A stretch of 64,000 bases of DNA from Acanthosepion esculentum (GCA_964036315.1 CAXIWW010000817.1:1709501-1773500); one strand, 5' to 3'. Counted from the stretch's first letter, positions 49,425-61,059 are shown. Program-made: numbers and translations. The notes: generated from the sequence alone by a model not told the origin.

Positions 49425-49445
49425 GATCTGTTGGTGTCCAATTGT
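49425..49445 (+). other. A-to-B junction, copy 3
   Basis: TCTGTTGGTGTCCAATTGTC again joins A+ to B+ through shared TTGGT. The A monomer upstream has GTCAGGCAGCATGGC, as at the inverted copy near 40020. Confidence 0.92.
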
Positions 49446-51014
49446 CTGGAATTTCATTCGGTCAGATAGTAAAAAGTACAGCTTTCACCAGGTGCGCGGT
49501 ATGTCGTCTGACAATTTACAGCGTCCGAATTCCAGTGTGCACAATAAGACTGCAATTCTAATTTTGCCTTTTTATAGAATCCACAAAATATTGCTGTCCA
49601 ATTTTCGGGAATATCTTGCCTTATTCATAATTACAAAAGCTTTTTCGTCACCTTGATTAGAGTCGAGTCGAAATTCAAAGGTATGGGGACCCTTGTTAGC
49701 TCATTTGCGGAAATTGTCATGCGTCCCTAAACTGGGAAATCAGTCATATTTCACTTGTTTATAATTTTTTTCCAGTAAAAGAAATATTTTCAAAATGGGT
49801 ATCAAATTTTGTGCAATTGTTTGATTTGTCTATGTTTACAGGGATTTTTCATTTGCTCAGATAGTAAAAAGTACAGCTTTCACCAGGTGCGCGGTATGTC
49901 GTCTGACAATTTACAGCGTCCGAATTCCAATGTGCACAATAAGACTGCATTTCTAATTTTTCCATTTTATAGAATACACAAAATATTGGTGTCCAATTGT
50001 CGTGAATTTCTTGCCTTATCCATAATTACAAAAGTTTTTTCAACACCTTGAATAGAGTCGAGTCGAAATTCAACGGTATGGGGACTTGTGTTAGCCCCTT
50101 TGCGGAAATTGTCATGCGGACTTAAACTGGGTAACCAGTCATATTTCACCTGTTTATAACTTTTTTCCAGTAAAAGAAATATTTTCAAAATGGGTATCAA
50201 ATTGTTTGCAATTATTTGATTTGTCTATGTGTACAGGGATTTTTCATTTGGTCAGAATGTAAAAAGTACAGCTTTCACCAGGTGCGCAGTATGTCGTCTG
50301 ACAATTTACAGCGTCCGAATTCCAGTGACCACAATACGATTGCATTTGTAATTTTCCTTTTTATAGAATCCACAAAATATCGGTGCCCAAATGTTGGGAA
50401 TTTCTTAACTTATCCCTAATTACAAAAGTTTTTCGTCACCTTGAATGAAGTCGAGGCGAAATTCAACGGTATGGGGACCCTTGTTAGCTCATTTGCGGAA
50501 ATTGTCATGCGGACCTAAACTGGGTAATCAGTCATAATTCACTTGTTTATAACTTTTTTTCCAGTAAAAGAAATATTTTCAAAATGGGTATCAAATTTTG
50601 TGCAATTATTTGGTTGGTCTATGCATACAGGGATTTTTCATTTGGTCAGATAGTAAAAAGTACAGCTTTCACCATGTGCGCGGTATGTCGTCTGACAATT
50701 TACAGCGTCCGAATTCCAGTGTGCACAATAAGACTGCAATTCTAATTTTTCCTTTTTATAGAATCCACAAAATATTGCTGTCCAATTTTCGGGAATATCT
50801 TGCCTTATTCATAATTACAAAAGTTTTTTCGACACCTTGATTATAGTCGAGTCGAAATTCAAAGGTATGGGGACCCTTGTTAGCTCATTTGCGGAAATTG
50901 TCATGCGGCCCTAAACTGGGAAATCAGTCATATTTCACTTGTTTATAACTTTTTTCCAGTAAAAGAAATATTTTCAAAATGGGTATCAAATTGTGTGCAA
51001 TTATTTGATTTGTC
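49432..51014 (+). repeat. Satellite family B array, block 4, plus orientation
   Basis: Starts with 24 bp of the normal monomer start (GGTGTCCAATTGTCTGGAAT), then jumps at ATTTC to ATTCGGTCAGATAGTAAAAAG. Roughly 200 bp of the first monomer is therefore deleted. About 3.5 further monomers follow, with starts near 49590, 49988 and 50382 and a last one near 50777. The monomer at 50598-50840 is the inverted partner of 17513-17755. Several units carry CCAGGTGCGC and GGGGACCCTTGTTAGC variants not seen in block 1. The block ends at ATTTGATTTGTC, joined to D. Confidence 0.92.
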
Positions 51015-51022
51015 GGCCGCTA
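51008..51022 (+). other. B/D junction, copy 2
   Basis: TTTGATTTGTCGGCCGCTAC is the same join as at 17334-17346, read in the opposite direction. Confidence 0.92.
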
Positions 51023-51729
51023 CAAATCAACATATCCTGGCTCTTTTGTGACAACTGCCTTACAAGCAGTCTCAGGCTGCCGCTAGTCCACTTCTCCTGA
51101 CTTTTTGTGCCAATTGCCTTACAAGCGATCCCAGGCTGCTATGAACCGATTTCTCCTGGCTCATTTGTGGCATCTGCCTTACAAGCATTCTCAGGCTGCA
51201 GCAATATGAATTCTCCTGGCTTTTTGTGCGAATTGCCTTACAAGCAATCCCAGGCGCGTACGAGCCGATTTCTCCAGGCTCTTTTGTGGCAACTGCCTTA
51301 CAAGAAATCTCAGGCTGCCACAAGCCGAAGTCTCCTGGGGCTTTTGTGACAACTGCCTTACAAGCAATGTCAGGCTGCTACGAGCCGACTTCTCTTGGCT
51401 CTTTTGTGAAAACTGCCTGACAAGTAATATGAAGCTGCTACAAGCCGAATTCTCCTGGAGCTTTTGTGACAACTGCCTTACAAACAATGTCAGGGTGCTA
51501 CGAGCCGACTTCTCCTGACTCTTTTGTGAAAACTGCCTTACAAGTAATGTCAGGCTGCTACAAAACGACATCTACTGTCTCTTTTGTGAAACTGCCTTAC
51601 AAGCAATCTCAGGCCGCTACAAGCCGAATACGCCTGACTCTTTTGTGAAATTGCCTTGCAAGCAATATCAGGCTGCTACAAATCGTCATCTCCTTCTCTT
51701 TTGTGAAAACTGCCTAAAAGTAATCTCAG
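51015..51729 (+). repeat. Satellite family D array, plus orientation
   Basis: About 12 monomers. The first ~440 bp align, inverted, with 16885-17340, including the GGCATCTGCCTTACAAGCAT and GCAGCAATATGAATTC subtypes and the rare CTGACAAGTAATAT. The array stops at GTAATCTCAG, where the orientation flips. Confidence 0.9.
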
Positions 51730-51740
51730 TAAGGCTGTTG
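51721..51740. other. D+/D- inversion point 3
   Basis: AAAAGTAATCTCAG (D+) is fused directly to TAAGGCTGTTGTCACAAA (D-). As at 16868 and 36552, the flip runs from plus to minus, so three of the five inversion points are D tail-to-tail joins. Confidence 0.88.
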
Positions 51741-54700
51741 TCACAAAAAAGCCCGACGTATTCGGCTTGTAGCAGGCTGAGATTGATTGTAAGGCAGTTT
51801 TAAAAAAATAGACAGGAGATGTCGTTTTGTAGGAGTCTGAGATTGCTTTTAAGGCAGTTTTCACAAAAGAGACAAGAGAAGTCGGTTCGTAGACGACTGG
51901 GCTTGCTTGTAAGTCAATACGCACAAAAAGCCAGGAGAATTCATATTGCTGCAGCCTGAGAATGCTTGTAAGGCAGATACCAGAAATGAGCCAGGAGAAA
52001 TCGGTTCGTAGCAGCCGGGGATTGCTTGTAAGGCAACTAGCACAAAAAATCAGGAGAATTGGACTAACGGCAGCCTGAGATTGCTTGTAAAGCAGTTGTG
52101 ACAAAAGAGCCAGGATATGTCGATTTGTAGCGGCCTGAGATTGCTTGTAAGGCAGTTACCACAAAAGAGCGAGGAGAAATCGGCACTTAGCCGCCTGGGA
52201 TTGCTTTTAAGGCAATTGGCACAAAAAGTCAGGAGAACTGTGCTGGCGGCAGACTGAGATTGCTTGTAAGGCAGTTGTCACAAAAGAGAAGGAGATGACG
52301 ATTTGTAGCAGCCTGATATTTCTTGCAATGCAATTTCACAAATGAGCCAGGCGTATTCGGCTTGTAGCGGCCTGAGATTGCTTGTAAGGCAGTGTCACAA
52401 TAGAGAGAGGAGATGTCGTCTTGTAGCACGCTGATATTACTTGTAAGGCAGTTTTCACAAAAGAGCCAAGAGAAGTCGTCTCATAGCAGCCTGACATTTC
52501 TTGTAAGGCAGTTGCCACAAAAGGGCCAGGAGAAAAGGGCTCGTAATCGCCTGGGATTGCTTGTAAGACAATTCGCACAAAAAGCCAAAGCAATTCATAT
52601 TGATGCAGCCTGAGAATGCTTGTAAGGTAGTTGTAACAAAAGAGCCAGCATATGTCGATTTGTAGCGGCCTGAGATTCTTGTAAGGCAGTTTCACAAAAG
52701 AGCCATGCGTATTCGGCTTGTAGCAGGCTGAGATTGCTTGTAAGGCAGTTTAAAAAAAAGAGACAGGAGATGTCGTTTGTAGCAGCCTGAGATTGCTTTT
52801 AATGCAGATTTCACAAAAGAGACAAGAGAAGTCGGTTCGTAGACGCCTGGGATTGCTTGTAAGGCAAATTGCACAAAAGAGCCAGGAGAATTCGGCTTGT
52901 AGCAGCATGAGATTTATTGTAAGGCAGTTGCCACAAAAGGGCAGGAGAAATCGGCTCGTAGCCGCCTCTGTTTGCTTGTAAGGTAGTTGCCACAAATGAG
53001 TCAGGAGAAATCGGCTCGTAGCCGCCTGGGATTTCTTGTAAGGAAATTGGCAATAAAATCTTGGAGAATTGGGATTGCTGCAGCCTGAGATTGTTTTTAA
53101 GGCAGTTGTCACAATAGAACCAGGAGAATTCGGTTTGTAGCAGCCTGAGATTGCCTGTAAGGCAGTTACCACAAAAGAGCCAGGAGAAATCGGCATGTAG
53201 CCGCCTGGGATTGCTTTTAAGGCAATTGGCACAAAACGTCAGGAGAACTGTCCTGGCTGCAGCCTGAGATTGCTTGTAAGGCAGTTTTCACAAAAGAGAC
53301 AGGCGTATTCGGCTTGTATCAGCCTGAGATTGCTTGTACGGCAGTTTAACAAAAGAGACAGGAGATGTCGTTTTGTAGCAGCTTGATATTACTTGTAAGG
53401 CAGTTGTCACAAATGAGACAGGAGATGTCGTTTTGTAGCAGCTTGATATTACTTGTAAGGCAGTTGTCACAAATGAGACAGGAGATGTCGTTTTGTAGCA
53501 GCTTGATATTACTTGTAAGGCAGTTGTCACAAATGAGACAGGAGATGTCGATTTGTAGCGGCCTGATATTAATTGTAAGGCAGTTTTCACAAAAGAGCAA
53601 GGGAAGTCGGCTCGTAGCAGCCTGACATTGCTTGTAAGGCAGTTTTCACAAAAGAGCCATGAGAAGTCGGCTCGTAGCAGCCTGACATTGCTTGTAAGCA
53701 GTTTTCACAAAAGAGCCATGCGTATTCGGCTTGTAGCAGCCTGAGATTTCTTGTAAGGCAGTTGCCACAAAAGACCCAGGAGAAGTCGGCTCGTAGCAGC
53801 CTGACATTGCTTGTAAGGCAGTTTTCACAAAAGAGCCAAGAGAAGACGGCTCGTAGCAGCCTGACATTGCTTGTAAGGCAGTTGTCACAAAAGCGCCAGG
53901 AGAATTCGGCTTGTAGCAGCCTCAGATTTCTTGTAAGGCAGTTGCCACAAAAGAGCCAGGAGAAATCAGCTCATAGCAGACTGGGATTGCTTGTAATTCA
54001 ATTGGCACAAAAAGTCAGGAGAATTGGACTAGCGGCAGCCTGAGATTGCTTGTAAGGCAGTTTCACAAAAGAGCCAGGCGTATTCGGCTTGGAGCAGGCT
54101 GAGATTGATTGTAAGGCAGTTTTTAAAAAAGAGACAAATGATGTCGATTTGTAGCAATCAAAGATTGCTTTTAAGGCAGTTTTTAAAAAACGGACAAGAG
54201 AAGTTGCCTCGTAGACGCCTGGGATTGCTTGTAAGGCAATTTGCACAAAAGAGCCAGGAGAATTCGGCTTGCTGGAGCATGAGATTGCTTGTAAGGCAGT
54301 TGCCACAAATGAGCCAGGAGAAATCGGCTCGTAGCTGCCTGGGATTGGTTGTAAGGCAATTGGAACAAAAAGCCAGGAGACTTGGGATTGCTGCAGCCTG
54401 AGATTGCTTGTTAGGCAGACGTCACAATAGAACCAGGAGAATTCGGCTTGTAGCAGCCTGAGATTGCTTGTAAGGCAGTTTTCACAAAAGAGACAGGAGA
54501 TGTCGATTTGTAGCTGCCTGATATTACTTGTAAGGCAGCTTTCACAAAAGAGCCAAGAGAAGTCGGCTGGTAGCAACCTGACATTGCTTGTAAGGCAGTT
54601 GTCACAAAAGCGCAAGGCGAATTCGGCTTGTAGCAGCCTGAGATTACTTGTAAGGCAGTTTCACAAAAGAGCCAAGAGAAGTCGGCTCGTAGCAGCCTGA

Positions 54701-55185
54701 CATTTCTTGTAAGGCAGTTGTCACAAAAGCGCAATGAGAATTCGGCTTGTGTCAGCCTGAGATTTCTTGTAAGGCAGTTGCCATAAAAGGGCCACGAGAA
54801 ATCGGCTCGTAGCCGCCTGGGATTGCTTGTAAGGCAATTCGCACCAAAGCCAGGATAATTCATATTACTGAAGCCTGAGATTGCTTGTAAGGCAGTTGTA
54901 ACAAAAGAGCCAGCATATGTCGATTTGTAGAGGCTTGAGATTGCTTGAATGGCAGTTTCACAAAATAGCCAGGCGTATTCGGCTTGTAGCTGGCTGATAT
55001 TCATTGTAAGGCAGTTTTTAAAAAAGAGACAAAAGATGTCGTTTTGTAGCAACCTGAGATTGCTTTTAAGGCAATTTTCACAAAAGAGACAAGAGAAGTC
55101 GGCTCGTAGACGCCTGGGATTGCTTGTAAGGCAATTTTCACAAAAGAGTCAGGAGAATTCGGCTTGCAGCAGCCTGAGATTGCTG
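51730..55185 (-). repeat. Satellite family D array, minus orientation, longest D block
   Basis: About 57 monomers of ~60 bp in reverse orientation. They include a locally homogenised run at 53355-53550 and the cross-family subtypes seen elsewhere (GGCACTTAGCCGCC, GTGCTGGCGGCAG near 52.2 kb). Some monomers carry A-rich expansions (CAGTTTTTAAAAAAGAGAC near 54.12 and 55.02 kb). The array ends in CCTGAGATTGCT, followed by TGGGGTGGGGGGTCGTC of C-. Confidence 0.9.
53355..53550 (-). repeat. Near-perfect 60-bp triplication in D
   Basis: Three consecutive monomers, with period exactly 60 bp, are identical over about 195 bp (AGCAGCTTGATATTACTTG, CAGTTGTCACAAATGAGACA). Neighbouring D monomers differ from one another at many positions, so this run reflects very recent amplification. 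Confidence 0.9.
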
Positions 55186-58100
55186 ATGGGGTGGGGGGTC
55201 GTCTACGTGGGACTTTATGGGACTGTGACTCGTCTGCGTGGGACTTTCTGGGACTGGGGGTCGTCTGCGTGGGTCTTTCTGGGACTGTCTCCTGGGTGGG
55301 GGGTTGTCTGCGTGGGTCTTTCTGGGACTGTCTCCTGGGTGGGGAGTCGTCTGCGTGGGACTTTCTGAGACAGGGGTCCGTCTGGTGGGTCTTTCTGGGA
55401 TTGTCTCCTGGGTGGGGTGTCGTCTGCGTGGGACTTTCTGGGTCTGTCTCCTGGGTGGGGGGTCGTCTTCGTGGGACTTTCTGGGACTGGGGGTCGTCTG
55501 CGTGGGACTTTCTGGGACTGTCTCCTGTCTCGGAGTCGTCTGCCTGGGACTTTCTGGGACTAGGGATCCTCTGCGTGGGAATTTCTGGGACGGTCTCATG
55601 GATGGGGGTCGTCTGCGTCGGACTTTCTGGGACTGTGAGTCGTCACCGTGGGACTTTCTGGGACTGTCTCATGGGTTGGGGGTCGTATGCGTGGGACTTT
55701 CTGGGACTGTCCCCTGGGTGGGGGTGTCCTCTGCGTAGGACATTGTGGGACTGGGGGTCGTCTGCGTGGGACTTTCTGGGACTGGGGGTTGACCGCGTGG
55801 GACTTTCTGGGACAGTCTCCAGGGTGGGGGGTCGTCTTTTTGGGACGTTCTGGGACTGTCTCCTGGGTGGAGGGTCGTCTTCGTGGGTCTTTCTCGGACT
55901 GGGGCTCGTCGGCGTGGGACTTTCTGGGACTGGGGGTCGTCTGCGTGGGACTTTCTGGGACTGTATCCTGGGTGGGGGTTCGTCTGCGTGGGACTTTCTG
56001 GGACTGTGGGTTGTCAACGTGGGACTTTCTGGGACAGACTCCTGGGTGGGGGTCGTCTGCGTGGGACGATCTGGGACTGTCTCCTGGGTGGGGGGTCGTC
56101 TGCATGGGACTTTCTGGGACTGGGGGTCGTCTGCGTATGACTTTCTGGGACTGTCTCCTGGGTGGGGGGTCGTCAGTTTGGGTCTTTCTGGGACTGTCTC
56201 CTGGGTGGGGGGTCGTCTGCATGGGACTTTCTTGGACTGTGACTGGTCTGCGTGGGACATTCTGGGACTGGTGGTCGTCTGCGTGGGACTTTCTTGTACT
56301 GTACCTGGGTTGGGGGTCGTCTGCGTGGGACTTTCTGGGACTGGGCGTTTTCTGCGTGGGACTTTCTGGGACTGTCTCCTGTGTGGGGGTTCGTCTGCGT
56401 GGGACTTTCTGGGACTGGGGGTCGTCTGCGTGGGACTTTCTGGGACTGTCTCCTGGGTGGGGGTCGTCTGCATGGGACTTTCTGGGACTGGGGTTCGTCT
56501 GCGTGGGTCTTTCTGGGACTGTCTCCTGGGTGGGGGGTCGTCTTCGTGGGACTTTCTGGGACTGGGGGTCGTCTGCGTGGGACTTTCTTGGACTGTCTCC
56601 TGTCTGGGGGTCGTCTGCCTGGGACTTTCTGGGACTAGGGGTCGTCTGCGTGGGAATTTCTGGGACGGTCTCATGGATGGGGGTCGTCTGCGTCGGACTT
56701 TCTGGGACTGTGAGTCGTCACCGTGGGACTTTCTGGGACTGTCTCATGGGTGGGGGGGTCGTATGCGTGGGACTTTCTGGGACTGTCCCCTGGGTGGGGG
56801 TGTCCTCTGCGTAGGACATTGTGGGACTGGGGGTCGTCTGCGTGGGACTTTCTGGGACTGGGGTTTGACCGCGTGGGACTTTCTGGGACAGTCTCCTGGG
56901 TGGAGGGTCGTCTTCGTGGGACTTTCTCGGACTGGGGCTCGTCGGCGTGGGACTTTCTGTGACTGGGGGTCGTCTGCGTGGGACTTTCTGGGACTGTCTC
57001 CTGGGTGGGGGGTCGTCTGCGTGGGACTGTCTGGGACTGTGGGTTGTCAACGTGGGACTTTCTGGGACAGTCTCCTGGGTGGGGGTCGTCTGCGTGGAAC
57101 GATCTGGGACTGTCTCCTGGGTGGGGGGTCGTCTGCATGGGACTTTCTGGGACTGGGGGTCGTCTGCGTATGACTTTCTGGGACTGTCTCCTGGGTGGGG
57201 GGTCGTCTGTATGGGACATTCTTGGACTGTCTCCTGGGTGGGCGGTCGTCTGCGTGGGACTTTCTGGGACTGGGTTCGTCTGCGTAGGTCTTTCTGGGAC
57301 TCTCTCCTGGGTGGGGGTCGTCTGCGTGGGATATCTGGGACTGTCTACTGGGTGGGTGCCGTCTGCATGGGACTTTCTGGGACTGGGGTTCGTCTGCGTG
57401 GGACTTTCTGGGACTGTCTCCTGGGTGGGCGGTCGTCTGCGTGGGACTTTCTGGGACTGGGTTCGTCTGCGTGGGTCTTTCTGGGACTGTCTCCTGGGTG
57501 AGGGTCGTCTTCGTGGGACTTTCTGGGACTGTCTCCTGGGTGGGGAGTCGTCTGCGTGGGACTTTCTGGGACTGGGGGTCGTCTGCGTGGGTCTTCCTCG
57601 GACTGTCTCCTGGGTGTGGTGTTGTCTACGTGGGACATTCTGTGACTGTCTCCTGGGTGGGGGGTCGTCTGCGTGGGACTTTCTTGGACTGGGGGTCGTC
57701 TGCGTGGGACTTTCTGGGACTGTCTACTGGGTGGGGGTCGTCTGCGTGGGACTTTCTGGGACTGTCTCCTGGGTGGGAGGTCGTCTTCGTGGGACTTTCT
57801 GGGACTGTCTCCTGGGTGGATAGTCGTCTGCGTGAGACTTTCTGAGACAGGGGTTCGTCTGCGTGGGTCTTTCTGGTACTGACTCCTGGGTGGTGTTTCT
57901 TCATCGTGGGACTTTATGGGACTGTCTCCTGGGTGGGGGGGGTTCTGCGTAGGACTTTGTGGGACTGGTGGTCGTCTGCGTGGGACATTCTGGGATTGGG
58001 TGTCGTCTGCGTGGGACTTTCTGGGACTGTTTCCTGGGCGGGGAGTAGTCTGCGTGGGACTTTCTGAGACAGGGGGTCGTCTGCGTGGGTCTTTCTGGTA

Positions 58101-58939
58101 CTCTCTCCTTGGTGGGTGGGTCCTCTCAGTGGGACTTTCTGGGACTGTCTCCTGGGTGGAGAGTCCACTGCGTGTGATTTTCTGGGACTGGGGTCGTCTG
58201 CGTGGGACTTTCTGGGACAGGGTGTCTTCTGCGTGGGACTTTCTGGGACTAGGTGTCGTCTGCGTGGGAATTTCTGGTAATGTCTCCTTGGTTGGGGGCG
58301 TCTGCGTGGGACTTTCTGGGACAGTGGGTCGTCTCCGTGGGACTTTCTGGGACTGTCTCATGGGTGGGGGGGTCGTCTGCGTGGGACTTTCTGGGACTGT
58401 CTCCTTGGTGGGGGGGTCGTCTGCGTAGGACATTGTGGGACTGGTGGTCGTGTGCGTGGGACTTTCTGGGACTGGGGGTCGTCTGCGTGTTACTTTCTGG
58501 GACTGTCTCCTGGGTGGGGGGGTCTTCTGTATGGGACTTTCTTGGACTCGGGGTCGTCTGCGTGGGTCTTTCTGGGACTCTCTCCTGGGTGGGGAGTCGT
58601 CTGCGTGGTACTTTCTGGGACTGGGGTCGTCTGCGTGGGACTTTCTGGGACTGTCTCCTGCGTGGGAGGTCGTCTGCTTGGGACTTTCAGGGACTGGGTG
58701 TCGTCTGCGTGGGAGTTTCTGGGACAGTCTCCTTGGTGGCGTTCATCTGCGTGGGACTTTCTGGGACTGGGGTTCGTCTGCGTGGGACTTTCTGGGACTG
58801 TCTCCTGGGTGGGGGGGTAGTCTGCGTGGGACTTTCTGGGACTGTCTCCTGGGTGGGTAGTCGTCTGCTTGGGACTTTCTGAGACAGGGGGTCGTCTGCG
58901 TGGGTCTTTCTGGTACAGACTCCTGGGTGGAGGTCCGTC

Positions 58940-59381
58940 TGCGTGGGACTTTTTGGGACTGTCACCTGAGTGGAGGGTCCTCTGCGTGGGATTTTTTGGG
59001 ACTGGGTGTCGTCTGCGTGGGACTTTCTGGGACAGGGGGTCTTCTGCATGGGAAATTCTGGGACTCTCTTCTGGGTGGGGGATCGTCTGCGTGGGACTTT
59101 CTGGGACTGTCTCCTTGGTGGGGGGCGTCTGCGTGGGACATTCTTGGACTGTGGGTCGTCTGCGTGGGACTTTTTGGGACTGTCACCTGAGTGGAGGGTC
59201 CTCTGCGTGGGATTTTTTGGGACTGGGTGTCGTCTGCGTGGGACTTTCTGGGACAGGGGGTCTTCTGCATGGGACTTTCTGGGACTCTCTTCTGGGTGGG
59301 GGATCGTCTGCGTGGGACTTTCTGGGACTGTCTCCTTGGTGGGGGGCGTCTGCGTGGGACATTCTTGGACTGTGGGTCGTC
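58940..59381 (-). repeat. 221-bp tandem duplication in C-
   Basis: 58940-59160 and 59161-59381 match with about two mismatches. GGGAAATTCTGGG in copy 1 is GGGACTTTCTGGG in copy 2. Both contain GTCACCTGAGTGGAGGG and GACTCTCTTCTGGG. Confidence 0.9.
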
Positions 59382-61059
59382 TGCGTGGGACTTTCTGGGA
59401 CTGGTGGTCGTCTGCGTGGGACTTTCTGGGATTGGGGGTCGTCTGCGTGTTACTTTCTGGGACTGTCTCCTGGGTGGGGGGTCGTCTGTATGGGACTTTC
59501 TAGGATTCGGGGTCGTCTGCGTGGATCTTTTTTGGACTCTCTCCTGGGTGGGGCGTCGTCTGCGTGGGACTTTCTGGGACTGTCTCCTGGGTGGGGATTC
59601 GTCTGCCTGGGACTTTCTGAGACTGGGTGTCATCTGCGTGGTAGTTTCTGGGACTGTCTCCTGGGTGGGGGTCGTCTGCGTGGGACTTTCCGGGACTGGG
59701 CTCCTCTGCGTGGGACTTTCTGGGACTTTCTCCTGGGTGGGGGTTCGTCTGCGTGGGACTTTCTGGGACTGTCTCCTGCGTGGGAGGTCGTCTGCTTGGG
59801 ACTTTCAGGGACTCGGTGTCGTCTGCGTGGGACTTTCTGGGACTGTCTCCTGGGTGGGGGTCGTCTGCGTGGGACTTTCTGGGACTGGGCTCGTCTGCGT
59901 GGGACTTTCTTGGACTGTCTCCTCGGTGGGGAGTCGTCTGCGTGGGACTATCTGGGACTGGGGGTTGTCTGCGTGGGACTTTCAGGGACTCTCTTCTGGT
60001 TGGGGGATCGTCTGCGTGGGACTTTCTGTGACTGTCTCCTTGGTGGGGGGCGTCTCCGTGCGACATTCTGGGACTGTGGGTCGTCTGCGTGGGACATTCT
60101 GGGACTGTCTCCTGGGTGGGGGGTCGTCTGCGTGGTACTTTGTGGTACTGGTGGTCGTCTGCGTGTTACTTTCTGGGACAGTCTCCTGGGTGGGGGGTCG
60201 TCTGTATGGGACTTTCTAGGACTCGGTGTCGTCTGCGTGGATCTTTTTTGGACTCTCTCCTGGGTGGGGCGTCGTCTGCGTGGGACCTTCTGGGACTGTC
60301 TCCTGTGTGGGGATTCGTCTGCCTGGGACTTTCTGAGACTGGGTGTCATCTGCGTGGTAGTTTCAGGGACTGTATCCTGGGTGGGGGTCGTCTGCATGGG
60401 ACTTTCTGGGTGGGGGTTCGTCTGCGTGGGACTTTCTGGGACTGTCTCCTGCGTGGGAGGTCGTCTGCTTGGGACTTTCAGGGACTGGGTGTCGTCTGCG
60501 TGGGTCTTTCTGGGACCTTTCTCCTGGGTGGGGGTTCGTCTGCGTGGGACTTTCTGGGACAGTCTCCTGGGTGGGGTTCGTCTGCGTGGGACTTTCTGGG
60601 ACTGGGAGTTGTCTGCGTGGGACTTACTTGGACAGTGGGTCGTCTCCGTGGGACTTTCTGGGACTGTCTCATGGGTGGGTGGGTCGTCTGCGTGGGACTT
60701 TCTGGGACTGTCTCCTTGGTGGGGGGGTCGTCTGCGTAGGTCATTGTGTTACTGGTGGTCGTGTGCGTGGGACTTTCTGGGACTGGTGGTCGTCTGCGTG
60801 TTACTTTCTGGGACTGTCTCCTGGGTGGGGGGTCGTCTGTATGGGACTTTCTTGGACTCGGGGTCGTCTGCGTGGGTCTTTCTTGGACTCTCTCCTGGGT
60901 GGGGGGTCGTCTGCGTGGGACTTTCTGGGACAGTCTCCTGGGTAGTGTTCGTCCGCGTGGGACTTTCTGGGACTGGTGGTCGTCTGCGTGGGACTTTCTG
61001 GGACTGTCTCCTGGTGGGGGGTAGTCTGCGTGGGACTTTCTGGGACTGTCTCCTGGGTG

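Larger units (their letters stand above)
41771..49435 (+). repeat. Satellite family A array, plus orientation, largest block (7.7 kb)
   Basis: Over 100 monomers of ~73 bp in the three-type order, with frequent local departures. Some runs repeat type 1 and 2 monomers, and a CCCTGTTTCTGATCTC variant replaces CCATGATTCTGATCTG in many type 3 units. A distinctive marker series (TTTGAGCATCGAATG, GAATACATGCAGAAGC, CTGTTCGTTTCTGTACATA) occurs near 43.5, 46.7 and, in diverged form, 48.1 kb, which shows segmental duplication within the array. No gene, RNA or mobile element was seen in it. It ends at the third copy of the A-to-B junction. Confidence 0.93.

Noticed and set aside
1..49435. CRISPR-like regular repeats (A 73 bp, D 60 bp, C 31-42 bp)
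   Set aside because: There are no unique spacers: the whole period is conserved. No cas genes or leader, and the total array is far too long.
16800..55200. Possibility that inversion points and family switches are assembly errors
   Set aside because: Not fully rejected. The repeat of identical junctions in both orientations, with private variants on each side, favours real structure, but satellites are prone to misassembly and I cannot check reads.
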